Source: Phragmites australis (Eukaryota; Streptophyta; Magnoliopsida; Poales; Poaceae). Taken from it: 64,000 nt of DNA. Location of the stretch: assembly GCF_958298935.1 (NCBI RefSeq), contig NC_084932.1, positions 21,865,501 through 21,929,500 of the forward strand. The letters run 5' to 3'. The position numbers were made by a program, and so were the translations under genes. Below the pieces are notes generated by a model, which saw nothing but the letters and a program-made list of their open reading frames with translations, made no database searches and was not told where the DNA came from. Below are positions 10,913 through 19,712 of this stretch, in pieces (positions within the stretch are counted from its first letter, which is position 1; every line of letters begins with the position of its first letter).

Positions 10913-12650
10913 TTGTTTAGCAAATACAGTATGACTTTCTATATTTATTACGGAGAACGTCCCACAATTTTGCACAGGAGGCTCGTAACAATTCAGAACT
11001 ATCAGCACATAGAGAGTTCGGTTGAGGTACCTAATAACCTAGATAAACTGAAATCACATGTTATGAGCCGTTTACGTGTAAACCAGCAATCTCATACTAT
11101 TATCTTAGAGGGTGTGTGGCCATGAGTTGTTCCAAATAGCTCGGTCATTGTTCATACGTTGTTCGAGATTTGAAGGAACAACGCACAGGCTTTGTACTCA
11201 CGCAAGGAATTGGAGAACTTTGATATGGAGGTGTACATAAACATAGTGTCACGACTGGTGCATGGTGATACAGTGACTACCGTAGAAGGATCAGGTCAGC
11301 AGGTGATGCATGAAGAGGATGGAGGGCATGTCGGGTAGGGCAGTTCTGGTAGAGAGGAAGCTAGAGTTGACCCTTCTGATGTAGATTAGGATGCATGGAT
11401 GATGATGTCGTTGGTAGCGGGGATGAAGAAGATGCTAACAATGATGACCCGGTGTCGAAATCTAGTACTTTTGTGGTGCTGGTTTGCTGGGTTGTGCTGT
11501 CGTTGAGTATAACACCTTATCTAACTAGGGATACCAGAATAGGGACATCCAAGTCGGGCAACAATTTTGTAACAGGGGGAAGTCATCCACTTTATTAGCA
11601 ACTATGTTGTAATGAGAAAAAGGGACCACAAGTGCGCCCAGTCTAACCCTATGAGGTCAGGTGTATCAAGCACCTGATTTGTCCTTACTTCGTATGAGTA
11701 CATAAGCCAAAATATAAGAACTATTTTATGATCAGTAGACACATCCCACATACATGCAGTGAAGAGGCTATTAGGAATGTGAGCCACACTGTTGATGCGA
11801 GGTTCATAGTACAACTTTTCATCACCCTTGTTGGCACAAACATTGGTTTGTCGCCAAAATCCATTTTGGAGGAGGTGCAGACTAAGACGGGTATGCTGAT
11901 CAATTACCACACCACATTGCAAGTGAAGCAGAAGGCATTGAAGATGATGTTTGGAAGCTTCGAGGAGTCTTACAACTATGCTCCAAAGTTATTGCAGAAG
12001 ATTGCCATGATGAATTCAGGGATTCAGTGGGCGATGGTAGATGAGCCGATCAAGCTAGAGGATGGGTCATACAACACCACTAACCGATACCTCATTAGGT
12101 TATTCTGGTCCTTTAGATAATACATCGAAGCTTTTAGACATTGCAGGCCGGTTCTATGCACCGATACCATATTTTTAGTGGCAAATACCATGGTACCCTT
12201 ATGACAGTGATGACAGCAGATGAAAATAATCAGATCATTCATCTTGCCTTTGCAATGGTTGAGAGTGAGAACAATGATAGCTAGTTGTGGTTCCTCACTT
12301 TGTTGAGGACACGTGTCGTGGGCAACAGGGAACGAGTTTGCATTATCTCTGACCGCAACAAGGGCCTTCGCATGTGTTATATGTGCTGCATGATAGCACG
12401 AACTACTCCATTGCCTGGCCTGATATGGAGAGAAGGTGGTGTATATGCCACTTGGGAGCGAACTTGTACACAAGGTACCGCAACAAGTCTCTTGTAAACA
12501 GATTCAAAGGTTTGTGTCTGCAGAACTAGCAGGCGAAGTTCAAGGAGATATGGAGAGAGTTAAATGAGACCACTCGCAAGATGATGGCAGATCAACAAGA
12601 ACAGGAGGACCAGCACAACATCTCTGTCGTGACTCACACTTTAGCCATGA
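10913..12650 (+). pseudogene. MULE (MuDR-A-type) transposase, decayed
   Basis: The N-terminal part (10,913-11,125) has FYIYYGERP and NLDKLKSHVMSRL, as in grass MULEs, followed by an acidic stretch to about 11,430. The 11,728-12,120 block carries HTVDARFIVQLF, VGTNIGLSPKSILEEVQTKT, FGSFEESYNYAPKLLQKIA and LFWSFR, the zinc-finger/DNA-binding part before the catalytic core. Past the stop at 12,118 the core continues in other frames: EAFRHCRPVLC (first catalytic region), then AFAMVESENNDS, FLTLLRTRVVGNRERVCIISDRNKG (second Asp region) and LVNRFKGL. The end reads HNISVVTHTLAM. Several stops and frameshifts make it non-functional. Confidence 0.85.
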
Positions 12651-12762
12651 AGTGACCACACGAGTCACCTTTCACCATAAAATAACAACACCTCTGTCCT
12701 GACTAATGCTTCATACACGAACTGATCACATGACTCAACTTTAACCATTCACATCGGATTCC
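12609..12762 (+). repeat. 70-bp repeat, cluster A (two units), continuous with transposase coding end
   Basis: CTCTGTC at 12,622 and 12,692 marks two units exactly 70 bp apart. The first unit coincides with the recognisable coding end of the MULE transposase (ISVVTHTLAMK). Confidence 0.85.
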
Positions 12763-13149
12763 ATCAAGCATGCCTTGGGTTTGATGTTAGTCACAATTAT
12801 GACAATCATGAGACATATCTGCTCCACGAATTACGTGACCTTGATGTTAGTGACCACTCTAATACTTCTACGTACCAAGTCTTCCACTCATGTGACTGAG
12901 CATAATAGTCAAAACAATCGGAGGAATGGATGGCTGCACCCATGAAGTCCTTCAGCGAGGCCATATGCACAGGGACAAATCGACCACACAAATCTACTCT
13001 CCATGTAACCCTAGCCATGCTGGGGTACCATATGTTCTTTCTTTACATTATTTTGCAAATTAGATGCAATCAGATGTATGCTCAACTTTCTGTACATATC
13101 ATTTATCATTGAGTAAAAAGGCATCGCTGTCAAAGGCTCCAAATAATAA
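12763..13149. other. Non-coding MULE spacer between repeat clusters A and B
   Basis: No gene seen. A GATGTTAGT..CA word recurs near 12,782 and 12,842. The rest looks unique. Confidence 0.4.
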
Positions 13150-13395
13150 CATTGTTCTTTAGACATTAAGTGACCACGCGATGCAGTTTTAAGCATGAAA
13201 TGACAGCGCCCCTGCTGACAGCACAACATCTCTATCGTGAATCACACTGTACACACGAAGTGACCACACGACACAACATTAAGCATGAAATAACAACACC
13301 TCTATCGTGAGTCAATCATTAGATAAGAAGTGACCACACACCTTATCTTTAACTATGAAATGACAATACCTCTGTCCTAACGCAGGCTTTAGACA
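13150..13395 (+). repeat. 70-bp repeat, cluster B (three to four units)
   Basis: CTCTAT at 13,230 and 13,300 and CTCTGT at 13,370 are spaced exactly 70 bp. A further decayed unit lies upstream from about 13,155. Each unit has a GAAGTGACCACAC segment and an AAATGACAACACC segment. Confidence 0.85.
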
Positions 13396-13740
13396 CACCA
13401 ATGCATGTGCTAGTGTCCTCTTAGTACTAATGCTGTAGCATGAGCACTTTGGGGACTAGCATAGATTAGGGTTGTATCACTAGCACCTCGAGGACTAAAA
13501 TTAATTATAGCTCTAGCATCAACCATGTGATTGTATGAACCGTTCAAAACACAAGGATTGCTTGCTTTAGGATGAATGCTTAAAGCAGTCTTTGACTTTG
13601 GATTAAGATCAAAAGGATAGATGTTACTTCACACCAACTAAAAATCTATTCTCTGAGCAAACGGGTTTCCAAAATCATGTAGTCACAGTCAACTGCAAGA
13701 AATTATCAACCTTTAGGGACAAACATTAGTGATAAGAGGA
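13396..13740. other. Non-coding MULE spacer between repeat clusters B and C
   Basis: No coding sequence or repeat recognised. Confidence 0.4.
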
Positions 13741-14030
13741 CACTAGCACAACATCTCTGTCTTGAATCAAGCTTTAGACATGAAGTGACTACACGACAGA
13801 GTTTTAAGCATTAAATGATAATACCTCTATCGTGAGACACCCTTTAGATATGAAGTGACAACACGACTCAGCTTTAACCATAAAATGATAACACCTCTGT
13901 CATGAGTCAATCTTTAGATAAGAAGTGACCACATAACGTAGCTTTAACTATGAAATGATGACACCTCTGTCGTGAGTCATGCAATAGACACAAAGTAACT
14001 ACATGACTCAGCTTTCATAGGAATCCATGC
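13741..14030 (+). repeat. 70-bp repeat, cluster C (four units)
   Basis: Marker words begin at 13,755, 13,825, 13,895 and 13,965, each exactly 70 bp apart. The last unit runs into unique sequence at about 14,020. Confidence 0.88.
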
Positions 14031-14286
14031 CTCCATGCAGAGGCAATAATAACTCATGCTAAACTCTTGCAGATTGAAATGACCACACCAAGCAACAACT
14101 TTCACGGGGAATCTCTGAAAAGCATCAGTGCCACAACTTTTTCAGCTTTCACAGGGAATCCAATGCTCCAGCCCCCAGCCAAGCCCATGTACTCAATCCA
14201 TGGACCAACCTCCAGTCACCATAAATAACCTCACCCTCATCCATGGATAGACTAGTCCACCAACCACAATAGCTCTCTCAACTGCA

Positions 14287-14890
14287 ATGTCTTCCTCAGC
14301 TCCACCAAACCTATCCAAGAAACTTTGGAGGATTTTCATCCCCTAGGGGGTCAAACCGCCGATGTGCTTATGTGGTGACCCTTGTAGGCTTCGCGAGTCC
14401 CAGGATATCTCCTACACCTATGGTTTACGCTTCTTCATATGTGCCAATTACCAGTACGACAAGCCTCGACATGGACCGTATGAGTACCCATTAGCATATC
14501 GACATACATCACTCTTGTGGCACTTTCCATATGATTTCATGTACTGTCTTACTAATCTCTCATCTTCTTTCATTTGTCTCATCTCCTCCACCTCTTTGTG
14601 ACTTCATAGAATGGCTGGATATGGAGCAAAGTGACGACCAGAAGCACTGGGTTCAAATGAGCATGCGGTGGAGGAGCGAAGCGTACGAACGCCGGGAGTA
14701 CGAGCAACAGCAGGAGGAACTACGGCTTAAGCATTAAGAGGAGGAGCACATGAGGAAGGCAGTGGTGGAGTGCACCGCGGTTGAAGCTCACGAGGATGAG
14801 AGGGAAAGGAAGCGAGAGAGGGCCCGTCGCACTAAGGCTTCAGGCCTTGATGCTTTGAAGAAGGGCAAATATCCCAGGTGCACTCAGTAG
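14287..14890 (+). pseudogene. GRF-like zinc-finger protein of a grass MULE-associated family, broken
   Basis: From the ATG at 14,287 the frame reads MSSSAPPNLSKKLWRIFIP, hits TAG at 14,344, and continues in frame as GVKPPMCLCGDPCRL, GLRFFICANYQYD and RHGPYEYP. The cysteines (C.CGDPC...FFIC) resemble a GRF-type zinc finger. About 120 bases of probable intron follow, then PPLCDFIEWLDMEQSDDQ, a basic coiled-coil-like region (RRSEAYERREYEQQQEE type) with one TAA, and a KASGLDALKKGKYPRC tail ending at TAG 14,888-14,890. I recall similar open frames next to grass MULE transposases, but the function is unknown. The assignment is based on remembered family resemblance. Confidence 0.55.
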
Positions 14891-15470
14891 AAAGCATCTT
14901 CTGTAACCCGGTCTATTTTCATTCCCTAAGGTATGTTAGGTTTAGCAGCGGCACGCTATTAAGTTAGTCGTACCGTACATGCCAACATATGTTGTCATCA
15001 TCTATTTATAGTTAGTGTCCATTCACGCACCGACGAAAACCCTCATGTCAAATGTAATGTTTACCAATGTATGTAACCTCTATTCCGAGTTATCTGATAA
15101 TTATTCTTCACAACTATTAATGTTTGACATATTATAATTTGTATCATCCCAACATTAATTCACGACAAAATTACCCAAATAAATACATTAAATAAATAAT
15201 AAAATGTTGACAAAATTACATCTAAACAAATTTACACACACTCACTTATCCAGTTGCTTCATTTATTTATTCGCTCATGCCCTGATAAAACAAAGTTATG
15301 CTATTATATTCTATTCGGCATCACTATCACCAGTATGTACTGCACTCTATGTAGAGAGATGACACAAAATGACACATACACTTACTCATTCAGTTCTTTT
15401 CTTTATTTATTTACTCCTGCTTGATGAAACCAAGTTATGCTAAACCTCATATGCGATCACCATGTGACAT
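14891..15470. other. MULE 3' non-coding region, AT-rich
   Basis: AT-rich, without coding sequence. Two related stretches of the type CACTTA(T/C)..AGTT(G/C)(C/T)TT.(A/T)TTTATTTA are seen near 15,243 and 15,380, suggesting a decayed duplication. Confidence 0.4.
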
Positions 15471-15710
15471 AAAATGCCACACGAATGTGTGGGCTGCAAA
15501 AACAGGCAAAAGCTCAGGTTGCATGCACCGAAAGCATGGGGACACGATGTGACACCACGCGGGTGGCTTCCAGAAACTGAGGTGCTGAATACGGGTACTG
15601 TGCACCGTATTCGGGATACAGGCAATTTTCGGCAACTGAGGTGTCAAATACGGGCTCAAGTGCCGAATATAGCCTGAGTCCGCCGCTCCAGGCTTTTTCG
15701 GAACTTGAGG
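15471..15710. mobile_element. MULE right terminal inverted repeat
   Basis: Read in reverse, this matches the reconstructed left end: GTGTCACATCGTGTCCCCA then TGCTTTCGGTG, then CCTGTTTTTGCAGCCC against CCTGTCTTTGCTGTCCC. The words CGAATACGG, GAATACGGGTA and AAATACGGGC recur within it. Divergence is considerable, suggesting an old element. Confidence 0.55.
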
Positions 15711-16534
15711 TACCGAATATAAGTGCTAAATTTGTAAATACACTGATATATTATCTATTTTGGTAAATACGCAGACGTATGTTGTCTATTTTTCTATTTC
15801 TGCCTCAGTTCTGTGATTTTTGGACAACTAGTGCAACTGTATTGGTACAAAAATAATTTGGTAAATCAAATCCAAATTATCAATTTATGGAATTGTAAAG
15901 ATGACTCGAGACCTTTTCTTAAATATAAAAAAGAATCCATTGTGATTATACTTCAATTTAATTATTTCTTTGAATGATAGCCGAGAACGACAGGTGGTTG
16001 ACTCCACCTTCAAAGCCTTTTGTACTGTTTAAAAAATCGATCTTTATGTTTGGATGTCGAGGTTGCAAGGTTTTATGTAGAATAAAACTTGCTCAAATCT
16101 CGGTGGAAATTTTGTGAAACACCACTACAAAAGGGTGGTATCAACCCAAATCCGTAGAATGCCATTTTATCGTGAAACACCATTTTCGCCATCCATGCAA
16201 CAATACAAGTGTGCCACAAAGACATTATCGGCTAACTGTTCCAGCCATGTTCCAGGTATGGTATTGTTTAGTAATAAATGAAATAAAACCATGTGAACTT
16301 CCCCCTTGCCCTAAGAAAGAAGTAAGTTAATTTTATTTGTATTGTTGAGTTGAATTGATATATTCTTAAAAATAATTAAAAATGTAATCCTATGAATTAA
16401 TTACCTCGTAGATCATTTCAGATACCAAAAACCCCATCTCATGATGTATCCCTCCCTTTCGGACTAGCTAGTTCCATTTTCCATTTCCTTTCCCAGTCAG
16501 ATATTAGTTATATTTAAATAATGTCTAAGTCACC
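15711..16534. other. No recognised feature
   Basis: AT-rich sequence between the MULE end and the next CACTA terminus. A partial word repeat (GTAAATACACTGATAT..., GTAAATACGCAGACGT...) near 15,735-15,790 is all I see. Confidence 0.4.
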
Positions 16535-16790
16535 CACTACTATAGAAATAATTTAGTATGATGCCGCTATACAGATATCTATTCGGAGTCGTATGTATAA
16601 ATGATATCATAGATGATTCCAAACTAGAACCATCTAAAAAAATAATGAGAACAGCTTCCACCGTGTGGAACACTTTAGTATATACGGTTCTCATTTAAAA
16701 ACTATCTATACTAATAATACAGACGGCTCCAAAATAAGACCGTCTATACAAAAACAAAAGTACAGACAGCTCCAATCTCAACTAGAGCGT
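16535..16790. repeat. CACTA terminus and subterminal repeats (GACGGCTCC family)
   Basis: The terminus is followed by alternating GA(T/C)(G/T)(G/A)(C/T)TCC-like words and their complements (ACCATCTA, ACCGTCTATA, GACGGCTCC, GACAGCTCC). The unit differs from the three other CACTA families in this window. Confidence 0.65.
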
Positions 16791-17010
16791 CCCGCACTGC
16801 ATTTAACATGCGACGCTGGTACAAACAGTTCCAATGTCAATTGAGAGTCCCGCACTGCATTTCACGTGATGCCCCACACGTTCATGACCCCGGAACCTTC
16901 TCCAAACCGCTCAGAACGAACTCAGAGCCGCTCTCCTCCCTCCCATCTCCATCTCCATCAGATCCGGCCTTTAGATCAAGAGTGCCTTCTTCGTCTCCCC
17001 TAACCGTGCC

Positions 17011-17124
17011 ATGCTCGGCACCACCGGCGGCTACCAGGGCCTCTTTAATTCCTTCACCTCCACCACGGTCGACGCCAGGAATAACTCTGCCATCAACATC
17101 GCTGTCGAGTTCGACACCGTGGCA
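17011..17124 (+). pseudogene. Fragment of an L-type (legume-type) lectin domain
   Basis: The frame from the ATG at 17,011 reads GGYQGLFNSFTSTT, then NIAVEFDT at 17,095-17,118. GG(Y/F)LGLFN... followed by (V/I)AVEFDT is the core of legume-lectin domains, as in plant lectin receptor kinases. Only about 40 residues are recognisable. The sugar- and metal-binding loops that would follow are absent, and the frame then turns into low-complexity proline- and serine-rich sequence. GC content is far above the flanks, as expected of captured grass exon DNA. It could still be a chance resemblance. Confidence 0.5.
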
Positions 17125-17275
17125 CCCTCAAATCTGGCCCCCTCCCTCCCCATCTCCAGTGACCTCGCCATCAGGAGGGAGCGGGGCCTCGTCGCTGGCC
17201 TCCTCTCCCCCACCACCACGAGCCCACTGCCTCCTAGATCCACCTAGAAGATGGAGCCCTGATCCAGATCTAACC

Positions 17276-17430
17276 ATGGCCCACCTTGGTGCACTCCTCT
17301 TTGTCGTTGTCGTCAGCGCGGCGACCGCGCTCCTTTCTGCGCCAGGCACCCGCGGCTTCTACCTCCCAGGGAGCTACCCTCACAAGTACAACTCGGCGAG
17401 TCCCTCACCTCTATCAACACCTCTAGGATT
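17276..17430 (+). pseudogene. Fragment of TM9SF (nonaspanin / EMP70) exon 1
   Basis: The ATG at 17,276 starts MAHLG, then a hydrophobic signal segment LLFVVVVSAATALL, then GFYLPGSYPHKY. Mature TM9 superfamily proteins begin with F(Y)LPG(S/V)..P..Y after the signal peptide, so the match covers the signal peptide and the first mature residues. The next family residues (G-E, then SLTSI-type sequence) are present in the DNA at 17,394-17,420 but shifted by one base and lacking about seven codons between. The rest of the roughly 600-residue protein with nine membrane segments is missing. It is a captured fragment, not a gene. Confidence 0.75.
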
Positions 17431-17490
17431 CTACTTTTCTCGCTCATTGATTTCTTGATTCAATCTGCATTATTCTCTCGGATGGATGTC

Positions 17491-17576
17491 GGATTTTGGG
17501 ATTGGAATCCTGTATTGGTTTTTGTGTGTGACTGAGAATGATGCTAGGATTTGGGGATTGGAATCCTGTATTTGTT
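17491..17576. repeat. 30-bp direct repeat ahead of the MADS fragment
   Basis: GGAATCCTGTATT with its flanks occurs at 17,491-17,520 and 17,547-17,576, with about three differences in 30 bases. The second copy runs into GTTGAAGCCCAAGAG then GTAA, which could be the end of MADS exon 2 and its donor site. Confidence 0.6.
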
Positions 17577-17741
17577 GAAGCCCAAGAGGTAAACACAAAA
17601 CTACATTCATGTTTAACTAGCATGCCTGCTTCATCCAGAGTTATTAGAAGTTTTCTTGATTACTGTTATTTGTTTTCTTATGTTGCAGTCATATTTGATG
17701 AATCCGACTTCCTAATAAGGTGTTCTGATTTTAAGCTGCAG

Positions 17742-18000
17742 CACTACGAGTAGGAATCTGCTAAGCTGAGGTAGCTAATCACCAACTTGCAGAACTCCAA
17801 TAGGTTCAGTATTTATAAAAGACTTATTGTGCACATCTTGGCAAATCAACTTAACAAAAAGGTTTTTGTTTAGTAACTAAGCTCTCCATTGATATTTCAG
17901 GGCCCTGATAGGTGATTCTATCACAACCATGAGCCACAAGGACCTTAAGCAGTTGGAGGCTAGGTTGGACAAAGGCCTGGGAAAGATTAGAACAAGAAAT
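17742..18000 (+). pseudogene. AGAMOUS-clade MADS-box K-domain fragment, two exons
   Basis: A 62-bp exon (17,742-17,803) follows a CTGCAG acceptor and reads HYE*ESAKLR*LITNLQNSNR. A 100-bp exon (17,901-18,000) follows TTTCAG and reads ALIGDSITTMSHKDLKQLEA then RLDKGLGKIRTRN, ending at a GT donor. The pair 62 bp plus 100 bp is the usual length of the first two K-box exons in AGAMOUS-type MADS genes, and the joined codon across the intron gives Arg as expected. The K domain is the coiled-coil dimerisation region; the MADS DNA-binding domain is absent. TAG codons at 17,751 and 17,772 sit where glutamine is expected. The intron has been kept, so the piece came from genomic DNA and not mRNA. Confidence 0.88.
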
Positions 18001-18351
18001 GTACCATGCATGTGATATAATCACACATTGAGTTTTGTGTTTCAAAGAACTATTTTGTTTGCCTAACGCATGAGCATTTCATTACCTGTCGAACGAATTG
18101 TTATCTTCTGAAATCTAGTATATACAGAGAAGGGTTCAGAGAAGGGACCTTTTGATGAATCAGAATTTGTTGCAGCTCGCAGTGCCTTTTGAAGATACTT
18201 GTCCATTTCTCATGAACATACGATAGGTTTGCCAAATTTATATCGTCTGCATATTATGGATTTGATGTAATCAGAGAACATATCAATGCAATCGATGTAT
18301 AGGTCACAATTTTATTTTTTTAATTTTTTGTCTTAGTACAGACATTGAAAC
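18001..18351. other. Sequence after the MADS fragment, unassigned
   Basis: Probably the following MADS intron and further CACTA or captured sequence. AT-rich, no exon recognised. A GAGAAGGG(T/A)(T/C).. word is repeated near 18,130. Confidence 0.35.
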
Positions 18352-18444
18352 TGTTCTGGGCGGAGCCTTTGGATCATCAACGTCAAAACTCCATCAATCG
18401 ATTGTATCTCACACCTTTCAAAAGATCATGTCATACTTCCATCA
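18352..18444 (+). mobile_element. Remnant of gypsy 5' LTR (3' end only)
   Basis: Matches 24,675-24,776 with scattered differences, from CTGTTCT to CATACTTCCATCA. Upstream of 18,352 the similarity stops abruptly, so most of this LTR is missing. Confidence 0.75.
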
Positions 18445-18446
18445 AG

Positions 18447-18458
18447 TGGTATCAGAGC
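18447..18458 (+). promoter_or_regulatory. Primer-binding site (initiator-methionine tRNA type)
   Basis: TGGTATCAGAGC, two bases past the LTR end, is the standard plant primer-binding site complementary to the 3' end of initiator methionine tRNA. Confidence 0.9.
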
Positions 18459-18492
18459 TTTGGTTGCCCATTAGGTAATCTCATTTATTCCC

Positions 18493-18582
18493 CTACTTAG
18501 ATTTGACCACCTACTCGGATTCGACTACCTACTTGGATTCGACCATCTACTTGGATTCGATCTCCTACTCGGATTCGACTCC
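18493..18582. repeat. 18-bp tandem repeat in gypsy leader
   Basis: CTACT..GATTCGAC units begin at 18,493, 18,511, 18,529, 18,547 and 18,565, an exact 18-bp period with five copies. The array is 35 bases downstream of the primer-binding site, in untranslated leader. Confidence 0.88.
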
Positions 18583-19712
18583 GTAACCTAATCAGATTCC
18601 ATTTGTTTCTTGTTGCTCTCGGATATCCCACGCACTCATCATATCGTTTCATGTCAGTAAGAGTTCGAGCGCAATTCCATAGCTGAAACCAAAGCTAGCC
18701 TAAGTTCAGAGTCAGAGAGAGAGTATCTTTTACTTACCTTTATACTCCTGCGCTCCAGAAAAAGTTTGTGACCCAACTCCCTGGATTTAGAAAATATAGT
18801 AGAAGAGATTCGAGCTTGTGTCACGTTCGCAAAAAAGAAAAAAAAAGAAGAAAAAAAAGAAAAAACAAGAAGCAAAGAGTGCCAAAAAAGGAGTAAAAAG
18901 ATTCAAAAAGAAAAGGTACAAAGAAAATTCAATTTGCATTGTGCCTGTATCCTATTTTTGGTTTGCTTGAGCTAGTTCTAGGAACACGTTCGGACCAGCA
19001 ACTGTGATAAGTATTCAGCTTTGCTAATCTAAATTCATTATTGCTATTACTTGCTACTAAGTATTGATTGTTCGAGCTGCATCTTCTCTTGATCAGAATA
19101 GACTTCTCCTTGCATCCACCTCACTCGCTCCCATTATGGTATCACGAACCAGCCACCAGTTGTGTCACCTACTGTGATTGGTAAGAACACTTGTAAGAGC
19201 GTGGTAAAATGCTTGAGAGTGTGCGATTCCACTTCCACCACCTAGTAGTTAATAGGGATAACTTTTTTTGTTATCTCCTGTTTACTACTAACCATAGCAA
19301 GTAGAACATTCGAGGAGAAGATGTCGGAGTTCTTTAGGATTCAAGGACAGAAGATCGATGAGTTGGTTGAGAGCATAAAAATTCAAATTGAGAAGATAGA
19401 TGAGTTGCAACAAACATTTCAGCACCATGAGATCCGACTTCATTATGTGGATATAAATTAGGCTCTACTAACCACATTATAATTAATCTCACTGATAGGT
19501 TGAACAGGATAGAGCCTCGCATTCAAGATCAACCCCCAGTATGACATGTTGTTCATGGCACCAATGGCCATCCCAATGGTGCAAATGGATATCAGAATGA
19601 GGTGTCACAAGTTAATGTTTTTGCTAAACATGAGGAGTCCATCGTGGATGATGACATTGTGTGACAAGAGCATGACGCTAATGCTACCTTAGCTGCCCAA
19701 GATGCATGCCAA
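18583..19712. other. Gypsy leader / upstream gag region
   Basis: Untranslated leader and decayed gag start. It includes an A/G-rich low-complexity tract at 18,830-18,900. A frame at 19,320-19,520 reads IDELVESIKIQIEKIDELQ, suggesting a coiled-coil-type gag N-terminus. No intact frame. Confidence 0.45.

Larger units (their letters stand above)
9904..15710 (+). mobile_element. Mutator-like element (MULE), main body
   Basis: The body holds a plus-strand MULE transposase remnant, 70-bp minisatellite clusters, a GRF-like reading frame and a right terminal inverted repeat. Its left terminal repeat is 1-50 plus 9,904 to about 9,958, split by the CACTA insertion. The MULE therefore predates the CACTA. 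The right boundary near 15,710 is approximate, and target duplications could not be tested. Confidence 0.65.
16535..18351 (+). mobile_element. Truncated CACTA-like element carrying pieces of host genes
   Basis: The left end CACTACTATAGAAATAATT at 16,535 begins with the same 13 bases as the intact terminus at 25,940. It is followed by its own subterminal repeats of the GACGGCTCC / GACCGTCTAT type to about 16,790. Inside are fragments resembling three unrelated host genes (L-type lectin, TM9SF, AGAMOUS-clade MADS K-box), with introns kept for the MADS piece. No matching right end was found. The segment stops where a gypsy LTR remnant begins at 18,352, so the right part may be deleted. Confidence 0.6.

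Noticed and set aside
12609..14030. CRISPR-like regular repeats
   Set aside because: Units are contiguous 70-bp tandem copies without unique spacers, in a plant transposon.
16123..16135. CACTACAAAAGGG as a CACTA terminus
   Set aside because: No inverted partner, duplication or subterminal repeats were found beside it.
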